Under the pieces are notes generated by a model, which had not been told where the DNA came from, searched no databases, and saw nothing but the letters and a program-made list of their open reading frames with translations. A program made the position numbers and the translations under genes. A stretch of DNA of 5,967 bases from positions 1-5,967 of the forward strand of contig CALAIO010000147.1 of NCBI GenBank assembly GCA_937923355.1. The letters run 5' to 3'. Below, piece after piece: positions 1 to 5,554 of this stretch (the stretch's first letter is position 1; every line of letters begins with the position of its first letter). The stretch comes from an uncultured Rhizobiaceae group bacterium (GTDB taxonomy: Bacteria; Pseudomonadota; Alphaproteobacteria; Rhizobiales; Rhizobiaceae).

Positions 1-594
1 CAAGCCATCGTCTCGTTTGCTTTTATTCCACAACGTTATAGCAATGCGGACATATGGCAGCTATCACCTTTTGCTGCATATTGGTCTCCTTTTACATATA
101 GTCTTCTGCATGCTGATTGGGCTCATGTAATCATGAATTCATTCTGGTTATTGGCGTTTGGTGGCGTCACCGCAAGAAGGTTGGGAGCGTTTCGGTTTAT
201 TATCCTGTTTGCAATTGGTGCCTTGGGTGGCGCAGCTTTGCATTATATCTTTCATGGAAACGATATCTCGCCCATGATTGGTGCTTCCGCCTCCGTTTCC
301 GCCTGTATGGGTGCTGCGATACGTCTTCCTGCTTTTTCAGAAAATAATTTCAAAGGTGATCTGAATAATGTGAGGATACGCTCGCTCTTGGAGGCTCTTA
401 CAAATCGGCAGGCTATTACATTCATAGGTGTTTGGTTTGGTATCAATCTTCTGTTTGGCACAGGTGTTGTTGATATTACAGGCAACGGTAATTCAATCGC
501 CTGGGAAGCACATATAGGTGGTTTTATAGTAGGGTTTTTTATGCTTGGACTAATAGATGGTATGTTTAAAAATACCCAAATCAAGCCAGATTAG
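1..594 (+). CDS. Rhomboid family intramembrane serine protease (5' end outside the window)
   Basis: The frame is open from base 1, so the N-terminus is missing; 197 codons precede the TAG stop. Rhomboids cut transmembrane proteins inside the lipid bilayer with a Ser-His dyad. Residues are numbered from base 1. The TM2 signature HxxxxHxxxN is seen as His37, His42 and Asn46, with Asn46 the expected oxyanion residue. The serine motif is GASA at 94-97, with Ser96 the likely nucleophile, and it is followed by the usual helix ending in MGA. The catalytic His171 lies in the TM6 motif AHIGG. Several hydrophobic stretches agree with a polytopic membrane protein. The final glycine of the usual GxSG motif is Ala97. 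A loop at about 108-130 is polar and Asn-rich. The stop overlaps that of the convergent patatin gene. Family assignment is firm; substrate unknown. Confidence 0.9.
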   Translation, partial: QAIVSFAFIPQRYSNADIWQLSPFAAYWSPFTYSLLHADWAHVIMNSFWLLAFGGVTARRLGAFRFIILFAIGALGGAALHYIFHGNDISPMIGASASVSACMGAAIRLPAFSENNFKGDLNNVRIRSLLEALTNRQAITFIGVWFGINLLFGTGVVDITGNGNSIAWEAHIGGFIVGFFMLGLIDGMFKNTQIKPD

Positions 595-1658
595 CTCAAC
601 ACTTCCAAGAAGCCAGCATCTTCAAGAGTAGCAAGTTGAAATTTGGTTTGCTTATAACCAAGCTCAATGCTCTCTTTGGCCTTATGGAAATCGGTTAATC
701 CGATGTCGTTTAGTTTTGGTCTTATGGTTACATCGGGCGGATCGCCCGCAAGGCGCGATCTGATAATACGATCCTGAATAATATTAAATGCTTCAATCAT
801 GACGCCTGTGATACCAAGCTTTTGCTTTTTGGTCGTAGATGTACTGCCAAAGTTAAACGGCAACCATGATGATGGAACTTCTTCAAGTTCATTTTGGTTC
901 TGTATATAATCAGCTTGATCAATTGACGTAGACCGTACAACGGACGATCTGGCAAAGGTTTCGCGATCCAGATTAACAGCCATGACGGTTTTTTGTTCAA
1001 ACGCACGGCAAGCAGAAACCGGAACCGGATTGACCAAAGCGCCATCTACAAGATGTTTACCCATATGTGTAACCGGTTGAAAAACCCCGGGAAGCGCGTA
1101 AGAGGCACGAATAGCAGGTGCCAATTGTCCATGCTCAAGCCAGACTTCATGTCCGGTATCGATTTCGGTAGCGACAGCAATAAAACGTTTGCCTAAATCT
1201 TCAATACGAATATTGCCCAACTCATGATCCAGCCTTTCAGCAAGTCTGTTGCCTGCAATAAAACCTGACTTGCCAAGCGTGAAATCGACATATCGCAGAA
1301 TATTACGACGTGTAATTGATCGGGCAAATTCTTCCAGTTCATCCAGTTTTCCTGCTAGATAACAGCCCCCAACAACGGCACCGATGGAGGTGCCAGCAAT
1401 CATTGAAATTGGAATGTTTGCCTCATCAAGAGCGCGCAAAACGCCGATGTGAGACCAACCACGCGCTACACCGCCACCAAGGGCCAATGCAACGCCATTT
1501 TGATTTTTCGCAGCTTCTTCATTTTTGACCAAATGAAGGTCAGGCGTAGTCGTTTCTGATTGAGTTACCGTTTCCGCATTAGAGCGCGCTTTGGCAATCT
1601 CGCTTTTTTCAAAAAGCTGAGTAACCGAGCTATCGGGCAGTATCTCATTCGCACTCAT
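591..1658 (-). CDS. Patatin-like phospholipase/esterase (RssA/YchK-like)
   Basis: This is a predicted cytosolic or membrane-associated serine lipid acyl hydrolase of the bacterial patatin family, 355 aa from the start chosen here. The visible motifs are the glycine-rich oxyanion loop GGGVARG at 61-67, the nucleophile elbow GTSIG at 89-93 (Ser91), and the DGALVNPVPV motif with the dyad partner Asp205. All catalytic elements are intact. The first 50 or so residues are polar, rich in Ser, Thr, Glu and Lys, and probably disordered; there is no signal peptide. In-frame ATGs also exist at 1700 and 1685, but only the ATG at 1658 has a good ribosome binding site (AAGAAGG, 7 nt spacing). It is the last of four leftward genes, about 130 bp after lysE, and may have its own promoter. 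It is probably a lipase-like enzyme of unknown substrate. Confidence 0.9.
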   Translation of the reverse strand: MSANEILPDSSVTQLFEKSEIAKARSNAETVTQSETTTPDLHLVKNEEAAKNQNGVALALGGGVARGWSHIGVLRALDEANIPISMIAGTSIGAVVGGCYLAGKLDELEEFARSITRRNILRYVDFTLGKSGFIAGNRLAERLDHELGNIRIEDLGKRFIAVATEIDTGHEVWLEHGQLAPAIRASYALPGVFQPVTHMGKHLVDGALVNPVPVSACRAFEQKTVMAVNLDRETFARSSVVRSTSIDQADYIQNQNELEEVPSSWLPFNFGSTSTTKKQKLGITGVMIEAFNIIQDRIIRSRLAGDPPDVTIRPKLNDIGLTDFHKAKESIELGYKQTKFQLATLEDAGFLEVLS

Positions 1659-1665
1659 GAATTTA

Positions 1666-1673
1666 CCTTCTTT
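1666..1673 (-). promoter_or_regulatory. Ribosome binding site deciding the patatin start
   Basis: On the minus strand this reads AAAGAAGG, 7 nt before the ATG at 1658. The two upstream in-frame ATGs (1685 and 1700) have no comparable purine-rich block, so the shorter 355-aa product is preferred over the 369-aa one. Confidence 0.65.
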
Positions 1674-1736
1674 ATTGGTGTTCATACAAGCAAGTAGCAT
1701 GCCATGACCTGAATGTGTGAAGCGTTATTAGACAGC

Positions 1737-1764
1737 ACTATAACGTACATTGGTTAAAACAATG
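1737..1764 (-). promoter_or_regulatory. Possible patatin promoter with operator-like palindrome
   Basis: On the minus strand TATAGT (1742-1737) is one base from the sigma-70 -10 consensus. Just upstream, 1764-1748 is a 17-bp near-palindrome with arms CATTG and CAATG; seven of eight base pairs match about the central base. It covers the place where a -35 box would sit, and no good -35 hexamer is visible, so an activator- or repressor-controlled promoter is possible. This is inference from pattern only. Confidence 0.3.
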
Positions 1765-1790
1765 ACACTGAACAAAGAGCGTTTAAAATT

Positions 1791-2381
1791 TTACGATTGA
1801 GAAGAAATAGCCAAAATGACGACAATAACCATGGAGAGAGCCATGAATATGTTAATACCGCGCTGAATGTGCGCTGGTAGATTAAGCCTTCTCAAGGTAG
1901 CTCCTGCATAAAGCCATCCAAAGTGAATAGGAATCCAAACGGCGTTCACAATCAGAATTTTAATCAAAATCATGGCTGTAAACTGATCTGGCCAAAAGTT
2001 GAAAGTGGTGAAGAAGGTCGCGTTAACAGCATATGCTTTGGGGTTGATTGCTTGTAATGCCAGTGCATCAAAAAAACCAGGGATACGATCAGCTTTAATA
2101 AATGCGATTTCTGTTCCTGCAAAAGCGATTTTGAAGGCTAAATAAGACAAATAGGCAAGAGACAGCCCAAGCAATGCTTCTGGTAAATACGGAACTGAGA
2201 AAATTACAGCCTTCAGTCCAAAAATAACGGCAAGGCCAACCAGAAAGTTACCCAGCCACAATCCCCACAGAAACCTTTGACCGGCAAGAAATCCGAAACC
2301 TGAACCAACACCTGCAATGCTGAGAACACCAGGCCCGGGAGTGGCAATCAAAAGGAATGTTGCACCAATAAACTCAAGCAT
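1791..2381 (-). CDS. LysE/RhtB family amino-acid exporter
   Basis: This 196-aa protein is a predicted inner-membrane exporter of the LysE superfamily, whose members expel amino acids or related small metabolites by proton antiport. The length is close to the family norm of about 200 aa. The N-terminal signature ATPGPGVL is at residues 13-20, and the mid-protein INPKAY motif is at 112-117, after a charged loop at about 89-103. Hydrophobic segments lie at roughly 1-24, 38-61, 66-88, 107-125, 133-160 and 173-193, consistent with six TM helices. The ATG is only 4 bp past the hisI stop and has no clear ribosome binding site, which suggests translational coupling to hisI. The substrate cannot be read from sequence; lying beside hisI does not by itself indicate histidine export. 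Confidence 0.87.
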   Translation of the reverse strand: MLEFIGATFLLIATPGPGVLSIAGVGSGFGFLAGQRFLWGLWLGNFLVGLAVIFGLKAVIFSVPYLPEALLGLSLAYLSYLAFKIAFAGTEIAFIKADRIPGFFDALALQAINPKAYAVNATFFTTFNFWPDQFTAMILIKILIVNAVWIPIHFGWLYAGATLRRLNLPAHIQRGINIFMALSMVIVVILAISSQS

Positions 2382-2385
2382 GAAT

Positions 2386-2796
2386 TCAGTCTTGGATTAA
2401 CTTTAGGGTAGGGCTATCGTGAGTGCTTGTGTCAACTTTGCGATAAAAACAGCTGTACTTTCCAGTATGGCATGCACCTTTGCCTTCTAGGCGCACTTTG
2501 AGCAAAATTGCATCCTGATCGCAATCTGTCAGGATATCTTCGACAAACAGAATATTGCCCGAAGTCTCGCCCTTAAGCCAAAGCTCTTGGCGCGATCGGC
2601 TCCAAAAATGGGATTTGCCTGTTTCAATGGTTTTTTGAAGTGCTTGTGCATTCATATATGCAAGCATGAGAATTTCGCCCGTTGCAACATCTTGCGCAAT
2701 GGCGGTAATCAATCCGTCCGCGTTAAAGCGAGGCGCAAGTACATTACCTGTTTCTAGCTCGGATTTATTTTCAAGAGTTGGAAAAATAGAAGACAT
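2386..2796 (-). CDS. hisI: Phosphoribosyl-AMP cyclohydrolase
   Basis: HisI opens the purine ring of phosphoribosyl-AMP, the third step of histidine synthesis, in the cytosol as a Zn/Mg-dependent homodimer. The metal motifs are complete. In the numbering from the GTG at 2805 these are Asp94, Cys95, Asp96 and Asp98 (DCDQD), then Cys112 in GACHTG and Cys119 in SCFYR. The HFWSRSR segment at 66-72 is typical of the family. The protein is the stand-alone cyclohydrolase with no HisE domain. Two starts are possible: GTG at 2805 (139 aa) and ATG at 2796 (136 aa). The ATG is chosen because GGTGG lies 5 nt upstream, while the GTG has none; subtract 3 for numbering from the ATG. The gene follows folE by 38 bp, and its ribosome binding site lies inside a strong hairpin. 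It ends 4 bp before lysE. Confidence 0.95.
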   Translation of the reverse strand: MSSIFPTLENKSELETGNVLAPRFNADGLITAIAQDVATGEILMLAYMNAQALQKTIETGKSHFWSRSRQELWLKGETSGNILFVEDILTDCDQDAILLKVRLEGKGACHTGKYSCFYRKVDTSTHDSPTLKLIQD

Positions 2797-2797
2797 A

Positions 2798-2826
2798 AAG
2801 GCCACCAGAGTTTATCTGGTAGCCTT
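2798..2826 (-). promoter_or_regulatory. Hairpin covering the hisI ribosome binding site
   Basis: The folE-hisI spacer, read as minus-strand RNA, forms a 12-bp stem of AAGGCUACCAGA with UCUGGUGGCCUU around a 5-nt loop (UAAAC). Eleven pairs are Watson-Crick and one is U-G. The 3' arm contains GGUGG, the hisI ribosome binding site, and the stem ends 1 nt before the ATG. The plus-strand RNA would have a C-A mismatch instead of the wobble, which supports function in the folE-hisI transcript. It is followed by UAUGUCUUC rather than a U tract, so it is not a canonical intrinsic terminator. It could lower hisI translation, act as a processing or stability element, or need ribosomes arriving from folE to open it. 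Confidence 0.6.
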
Positions 2827-2834
2827 ATGATTGA

Positions 2835-3488
2835 TTATTTGGCCATACGCAACATGGTCAAGAAATTCTGTTGCTCTGCAGGGTTATCATGAAATGCCCC
2901 TGTATAGGCTGTAGTCGTAGTCGTTGAGCCATGTTTTTTGATGCCACGCATGGACATGCACATATGCTCTGCTTCGATCATGACAGCAACGCCGCGCGGT
3001 TCAAGCGCATCTGTAATTGTATGCGTGATTTGAGCAGTCATGTTTTCTTGGGTTTGCATGCGCTTTGCAAAAATATCAACGGTACGGGCTACTTTTGAAA
3101 GTCCAAGCACTCGACCATCTGGCAGATAGGCGACATGAGCCTTGCCAATAATTGGCACAAGATGGTGCTCACAGTGAGAGTGGAACGGGATGTCTTTGAT
3201 GAGTACCATGTCATCATAGCCGCCAACCTCTTCAAAGGTGCGACCTAAAACATCTTCTGCATCTAAATCATACCCGCCAAAAAGTTCAAGATATGCTTTT
3301 GCTACGCGTTTCGGCGTATCGAGCAGACCTTCACGCTCTACATCTTCGCCTACCCATTTCATAAGTGTACGCACAGCTTCTTCGGCTTCTTCGCGTGAAG
3401 GACGATCCTCTTTCGCCAGAATTTTGCGAGTTTCTACTTTTTTCAGGCTTTCTAGAATTGCATCCATGCCTATTTCCTCTTTCGTCAT
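2835..3488 (-). CDS. folE: GTP cyclohydrolase I (type IA)
   Basis: FolE converts GTP to dihydroneopterin triphosphate, the first step of tetrahydrofolate synthesis, in the cytosol as a toroidal homodecamer. The 217-aa length is normal. The Zn ligands are Cys106 and His109 in the SHCEHH motif and Cys177 in [11 protein letters not shown], matching E. coli Cys110, His113 and Cys181. The active-site His108, the LGLSKVAR segment at 128-135 and the TQEN segment at 146-149 are present. The ATG at 3488 has GGAG 8 nt upstream. A second in-frame ATG at 3467 has AGAGGA 7 nt upstream and would give 210 aa, so the start is not fully settled. It is the first gene of the leftward group. The leader folds into a probable riboswitch, so control by folate level is likely. 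Confidence 0.96.
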   Translation of the reverse strand: MTKEEIGMDAILESLKKVETRKILAKEDRPSREEAEEAVRTLMKWVGEDVEREGLLDTPKRVAKAYLELFGGYDLDAEDVLGRTFEEVGGYDDMVLIKDIPFHSHCEHHLVPIIGKAHVAYLPDGRVLGLSKVARTVDIFAKRMQTQENMTAQITHTITDALEPRGVAVMIEAEHMCMSMRGIKKHGSTTTTTAYTGAFHDNPAEQQNFLTMLRMAK

Positions 3489-3620
3489 TCGTTAAACTCC
3501 GCGTCATTTGATCTGTTCGGACCAGTCGCAGCCTTTAACTCTACTTCCCGATAGAGGTTTGGCTTTGGCCGGGTTCCGGGGCTTTTGGGAACTATTTCCC
3601 TCTGGCACGGTGACCTGACA
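3489..3620 (-). ncRNA. Structured folE leader, candidate THF-II (folE-motif) riboswitch
   Basis: The roughly 130-nt folE leader is GC-richer than its surroundings and highly foldable as minus-strand RNA. Visible helices are GGGAA/UUCCC (3600-3587, 4-nt loop), CCGG/CCGG (3579-3569), CUCUA/UAGAG (3556-3539, 8-nt loop) and AGCC/GGCU (3564-3561 with 3533-3530). A downstream stem pairs GUUAAA (3539-3534) with UUUAAC (3496-3491) and CUGCG (3531-3527) with CGCGG (3503-3499). The second stem holds part of the GGAG ribosome binding site (3500-3497) and shares bases with AGCC/GGCU, so the two are alternatives. Established knowledge: alphaproteobacterial folE genes often carry the folE motif, now called the THF-II riboswitch. 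I infer membership from taxon, gene and structure; I could not match the consensus base by base. Confidence 0.6.
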
Positions 3621-3627
3621 TATTCAC

Positions 3628-3655
3628 GATATAGAGTATTCCTAAGAATGCTCAA
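3628..3655 (-). promoter_or_regulatory. Probable folE promoter
   Basis: On the minus strand there is TTGAGC at 3655-3650, a 16-bp spacer, and TATATC at 3633-3628. This would start transcription near 3620, exactly where the foldable leader begins. The fit to a sigma-70 promoter is fair, not perfect. A 6-bp inverted repeat (AGTATT...AATACT, 3635-3659) spans the -35 box and could be an operator. Confidence 0.45.
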
Positions 3656-3781
3656 TACTTTGTCGCATTAAAATTTTCACTTCTTTGTCGACGAAATGTT
3701 ACTGAAACCTTATATTGTGACATAACAAAGACATTAAATGCTTTTGTATGAACCTGAACTGAATGGATAAGTGAACAAGAA
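3656..3781 (+). promoter_or_regulatory. AT-rich leader and presumed promoter region of the NifU-like/yidD group
   Basis: This AT-rich stretch separates the divergent folE promoter from the rightward genes and must hold their promoter if they start here. The best candidate is TTGTCG (3687-3692) and TTATAT (3712-3717), but the 19-bp spacer is long and I do not consider the match convincing. The start at 3782 has only a weak ribosome binding site; GGATAAG lies rather far upstream. I see no strong hairpin, terminator or further gene here. Confidence 0.3.
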
Positions 3782-4222
3782 ATGCTGGATTCTGTTTATA
3801 ATTCTAAAATCATTGAGTATGCTGGAAATATCCAAAAAGTCGGTGAACTGGAAAATCCGGACGCCAAATCACGCGTTCATTCCAAATTATGCGGATCAAC
3901 TGTCGATGTTTCGCTTAATATGGATAAAAACACTGTTTCTGACTTCGCCCATAAAGTTAAAGCATGCGCTCTTGGACAGGCGGCATCATCCATCATGGCG
4001 CGCGTTGTTATAGGTAGTACGGCCGATGAATTACGTGAACTGCGTAACACAATGTATAAAATGTTGAAGGAAGATGGGCCCGCACCAACAGGTAAATTTG
4101 AAGAATTTAAATTTCTGGAACCGGTAAAAGCTTACAAAGCGCGTCATGCGTCAGCACTTTTGACATTTGATGCGGTTGTAAATTGCATCGAGAAAATCGA
4201 AGCAAAGCAGCAAGTTGCCTAA
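3782..4222 (+). CDS. NifU/IscU-like iron-sulfur cluster assembly scaffold protein, divergent
   Basis: The 146-aa protein has the single-domain IscU/SufU-type fold by pattern: an early Cys strand, a central Cys before a helix, and a C-terminal helical segment. IscU proteins build Fe-S clusters on three cysteines, with sulfur from a cysteine desulfurase, and pass them to apo-proteins. Seen here are Cys37 in LCGSTVDV, Cys62 in KACALGQAAS, and His122 in RHASALL. The Asp of the usual CGD motif is Ser39, and the third Cys, normally next to that His, is Ala123. The one other cysteine is Cys135 in the last helix. It therefore may not hold a standard cluster. The LPPVK-type chaperone motif of IscU is not seen; LEPVKAY (112-118) sits in the equivalent place. 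yidD follows 2 nt after the stop. Family is likely; scaffold function is uncertain. Confidence 0.8.
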   Translation: MLDSVYNSKIIEYAGNIQKVGELENPDAKSRVHSKLCGSTVDVSLNMDKNTVSDFAHKVKACALGQAASSIMARVVIGSTADELRELRNTMYKMLKEDGPAPTGKFEEFKFLEPVKAYKARHASALLTFDAVVNCIEKIEAKQQVA

Positions 4223-4224
4223 AA

Positions 4225-4563
4225 ATGTGTGATGAATCAAAACATCACGCAAAGACGCCAAGTGATTCAAAAGACTCAAAAAAATCACAAAACAGAAATT
4301 GGCAAGGGCAGTGGCGAAAGACACCCGGGCGCATCATCGGCACTAGCTTAATCCGTTTTTATCAACTCACTTTCTCAAGCATCATCGGCCACGGTTGCCG
4401 TCATCTGCCAACTTGCTCTGAATACGGATATGAAGCCATTGCCCGATATGGATTATTAAAAGGCAGCTGGCTCACATTATTCCGTGTTGCAAAATGTGGA
4501 CCTTGGGGTACAAGCGGGCATGATCCTGTCATACCAATGAAGAAGCCGAATAATGAAGCATAA
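4225..4563 (+). CDS. yidD: Membrane protein insertion efficiency factor YidD
   Basis: YidD is a small protein at the inner face of the cytoplasmic membrane that assists YidC-dependent insertion of membrane proteins. The 112-aa product has the whole family core: LIRFYQLTFSSIIG at about 42-55, then CRHLPTCSEYGYEAI, RYGLLKGSWLT and the C-terminal CGPWGTSGHDPV. The conserved cysteines of CRxxPTCS are present. The first 35 residues are polar and rich in Lys, Ser and Asp, longer than in E. coli YidD (85 aa). The ATG at 4225 is preferred; the in-frame ATG at 4183 would overlap the NifU-like gene by 40 bp and add 14 residues without family support. No strong ribosome binding site is seen, so coupling to the upstream stop is likely. 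Unlike the common rpmH-rnpA-yidD-yidC setting, it sits with an Fe-S scaffold gene. Confidence 0.93.
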   Translation: MCDESKHHAKTPSDSKDSKKSQNRNWQGQWRKTPGRIIGTSLIRFYQLTFSSIIGHGCRHLPTCSEYGYEAIARYGLLKGSWLTLFRVAKCGPWGTSGHDPVIPMKKPNNEA

Positions 4564-5554
4564 TCCCGCAGCAGTAGTTGAAATAACGCGTGGTAATTCT
4601 GTCGAAAGTACACACGAAGTTGATGTCATCATCGCAGATCATGGCGGCAAGATCATTGCGAGCTATGGCGATCCTAATCTACACATTTACCCACGCTCAT
4701 CCAACAAGTCGCTTCAGGCACTTCCACTGATTGAGTCAGGCGCTGCTGATGCCTATGGTTTTGAAGATAAACATTTGGCGTTAGCTTGCTCGTCTCATAA
4801 TGGGCAAGAAATGCACGTTAAAGCTGCAAGTGAAATGCTGCACAAAGCAGGACTGGATGGCTCGTGTCTTGAATGCGGTGCACAACTCCCGAAATATCCG
4901 GAAGATCAGTTTCAGGTTATGCGCAGTGAAGGCGGAGTAAAACCAATTCACAATAATTGCTCCGGAAAACATGCTGGGTTTTTAGCATTCGCGAAACATA
5001 GTGGTCTTGAAACTAAAGGCTATATCTATTTTGAACATCCCGTTCAGCAAGAAATAGCTGGCGTCTTGGAAAGCGTAACAGGTGCCAAGCACGGCAAAGA
5101 CAATTACGGCATCGATGGTTGTTCAATCCCTACGTTTAAAATCCCGCTGCAAAACCTTGCTATAGCCTATGCAAAATTTGCTGTTGGCGAAGACCCTTCA
5201 CCTTTGCGCTCAAAAGCTATGTTGAGACTAAGAGATGCTTGTTTTACGCATCCTGAAATGGTGGCAGGTGATAATCGGGTTTGTACGCAACTTATGAAAA
5301 CACTGGGCAATCGAGCTTTTGTTAAGGTCGGTGCAGAAGGCGTTTACACCATGTCCTTGCCAGAATTGGGGTTGGGCGTCGCGATGAAGTCCCGCGATGG
5401 CGGCTTTCGAGCGGTGGAAGTTGCGGTCTCGCAATTGGCGTGTGATCTCTTGAAGCTGGATGAAAATGATACTGCAGAGATGAGACCACTCATCAATCCT
5501 GTTCTTAAAAACTGGAATGGGATCGAAGTCGGGACTGCCCGATTGGTAAAATAA
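4553..5554 (+). CDS. L-asparaginase, Rhizobium etli AnsA/ReAV type (PF06089 family)
   Basis: This enzyme hydrolyses L-asparagine to aspartate and ammonia and is unrelated to the E. coli AnsA/AnsB fold. The 333-aa length is slightly below the R. etli enzyme (about 367 aa). The active-site set known from R. etli is visible with an offset of one: Ser49 and Lys52 in RSSNKS, Ser81 in CSSHNG, and the metal-site residues Cys136 and Lys139 in NNCSGKHAG plus Cys190 in GIDGCSIPTF. Lys258 in KVGAEGVY is the probable partner of the second serine, shifted by an internal gap. There is no signal peptide, so it is cytosolic. GAAGAAG lies 7 nt before the ATG. The gene overlaps the yidD end by 11 bp and the next gene by 1 bp, which implies co-translation in one transcript. 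Identity is firm, and the residue correspondence rests on memory of the R. etli structure. Confidence 0.93.
   Translation: MKHNPAAVVEITRGNSVESTHEVDVIIADHGGKIIASYGDPNLHIYPRSSNKSLQALPLIESGAADAYGFEDKHLALACSSHNGQEMHVKAASEMLHKAGLDGSCLECGAQLPKYPEDQFQVMRSEGGVKPIHNNCSGKHAGFLAFAKHSGLETKGYIYFEHPVQQEIAGVLESVTGAKHGKDNYGIDGCSIPTFKIPLQNLAIAYAKFAVGEDPSPLRSKAMLRLRDACFTHPEMVAGDNRVCTQLMKTLGNRAFVKVGAEGVYTMSLPELGLGVAMKSRDGGFRAVEVAVSQLACDLLKLDENDTAEMRPLINPVLKNWNGIEVGTARLVK

Noticed and set aside
252..584. 110-aa open frame on the minus strand opposite the rhomboid gene
   Set aside because: It lies entirely antisense to a gene with clear catalytic motifs; its sequence shows no recognisable domain and looks like a shadow frame.
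1659..1700. Longer patatin start (ATG at 1700 or 1685)
   Set aside because: Neither ATG has a good ribosome binding site, while the ATG at 1658 has AAGAAGG at ideal spacing.
1750..1760. CtrA binding site upstream of the patatin gene
   Set aside because: Only a near match to one half-site (TTAACCAAT) is seen; the second half-site at the expected spacing is absent.
2797..2805. GTG start for hisI at 2805
   Set aside because: There is no ribosome binding site before it, and the GTG itself lies in the GGTGG that serves the ATG at 2796.
2798..2826. Intrinsic terminator between folE and hisI
   Set aside because: The stem is strong, but it is followed by UAUGUCUUC and the hisI start codon rather than a run of U, and it contains the hisI ribosome binding site. 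A regulatory hairpin is favoured, though partial termination cannot be excluded.
3238..3495. 85-aa open frame on the plus strand opposite the folE 5' end
   Set aside because: It is a Ser/Arg-rich shadow frame antisense to FolE, with no family features.
3771..4013. 80-aa frame starting at the GTG at 3771 in the plus-strand leader
   Set aside because: It overlaps the NifU-like gene in another frame and shows no domain pattern.
4183..4224. Extended yidD start at 4183
   Set aside because: It would overlap the previous gene by 40 bp and add residues not found in the family; the ATG at 4225, just after the upstream stop, is simpler.
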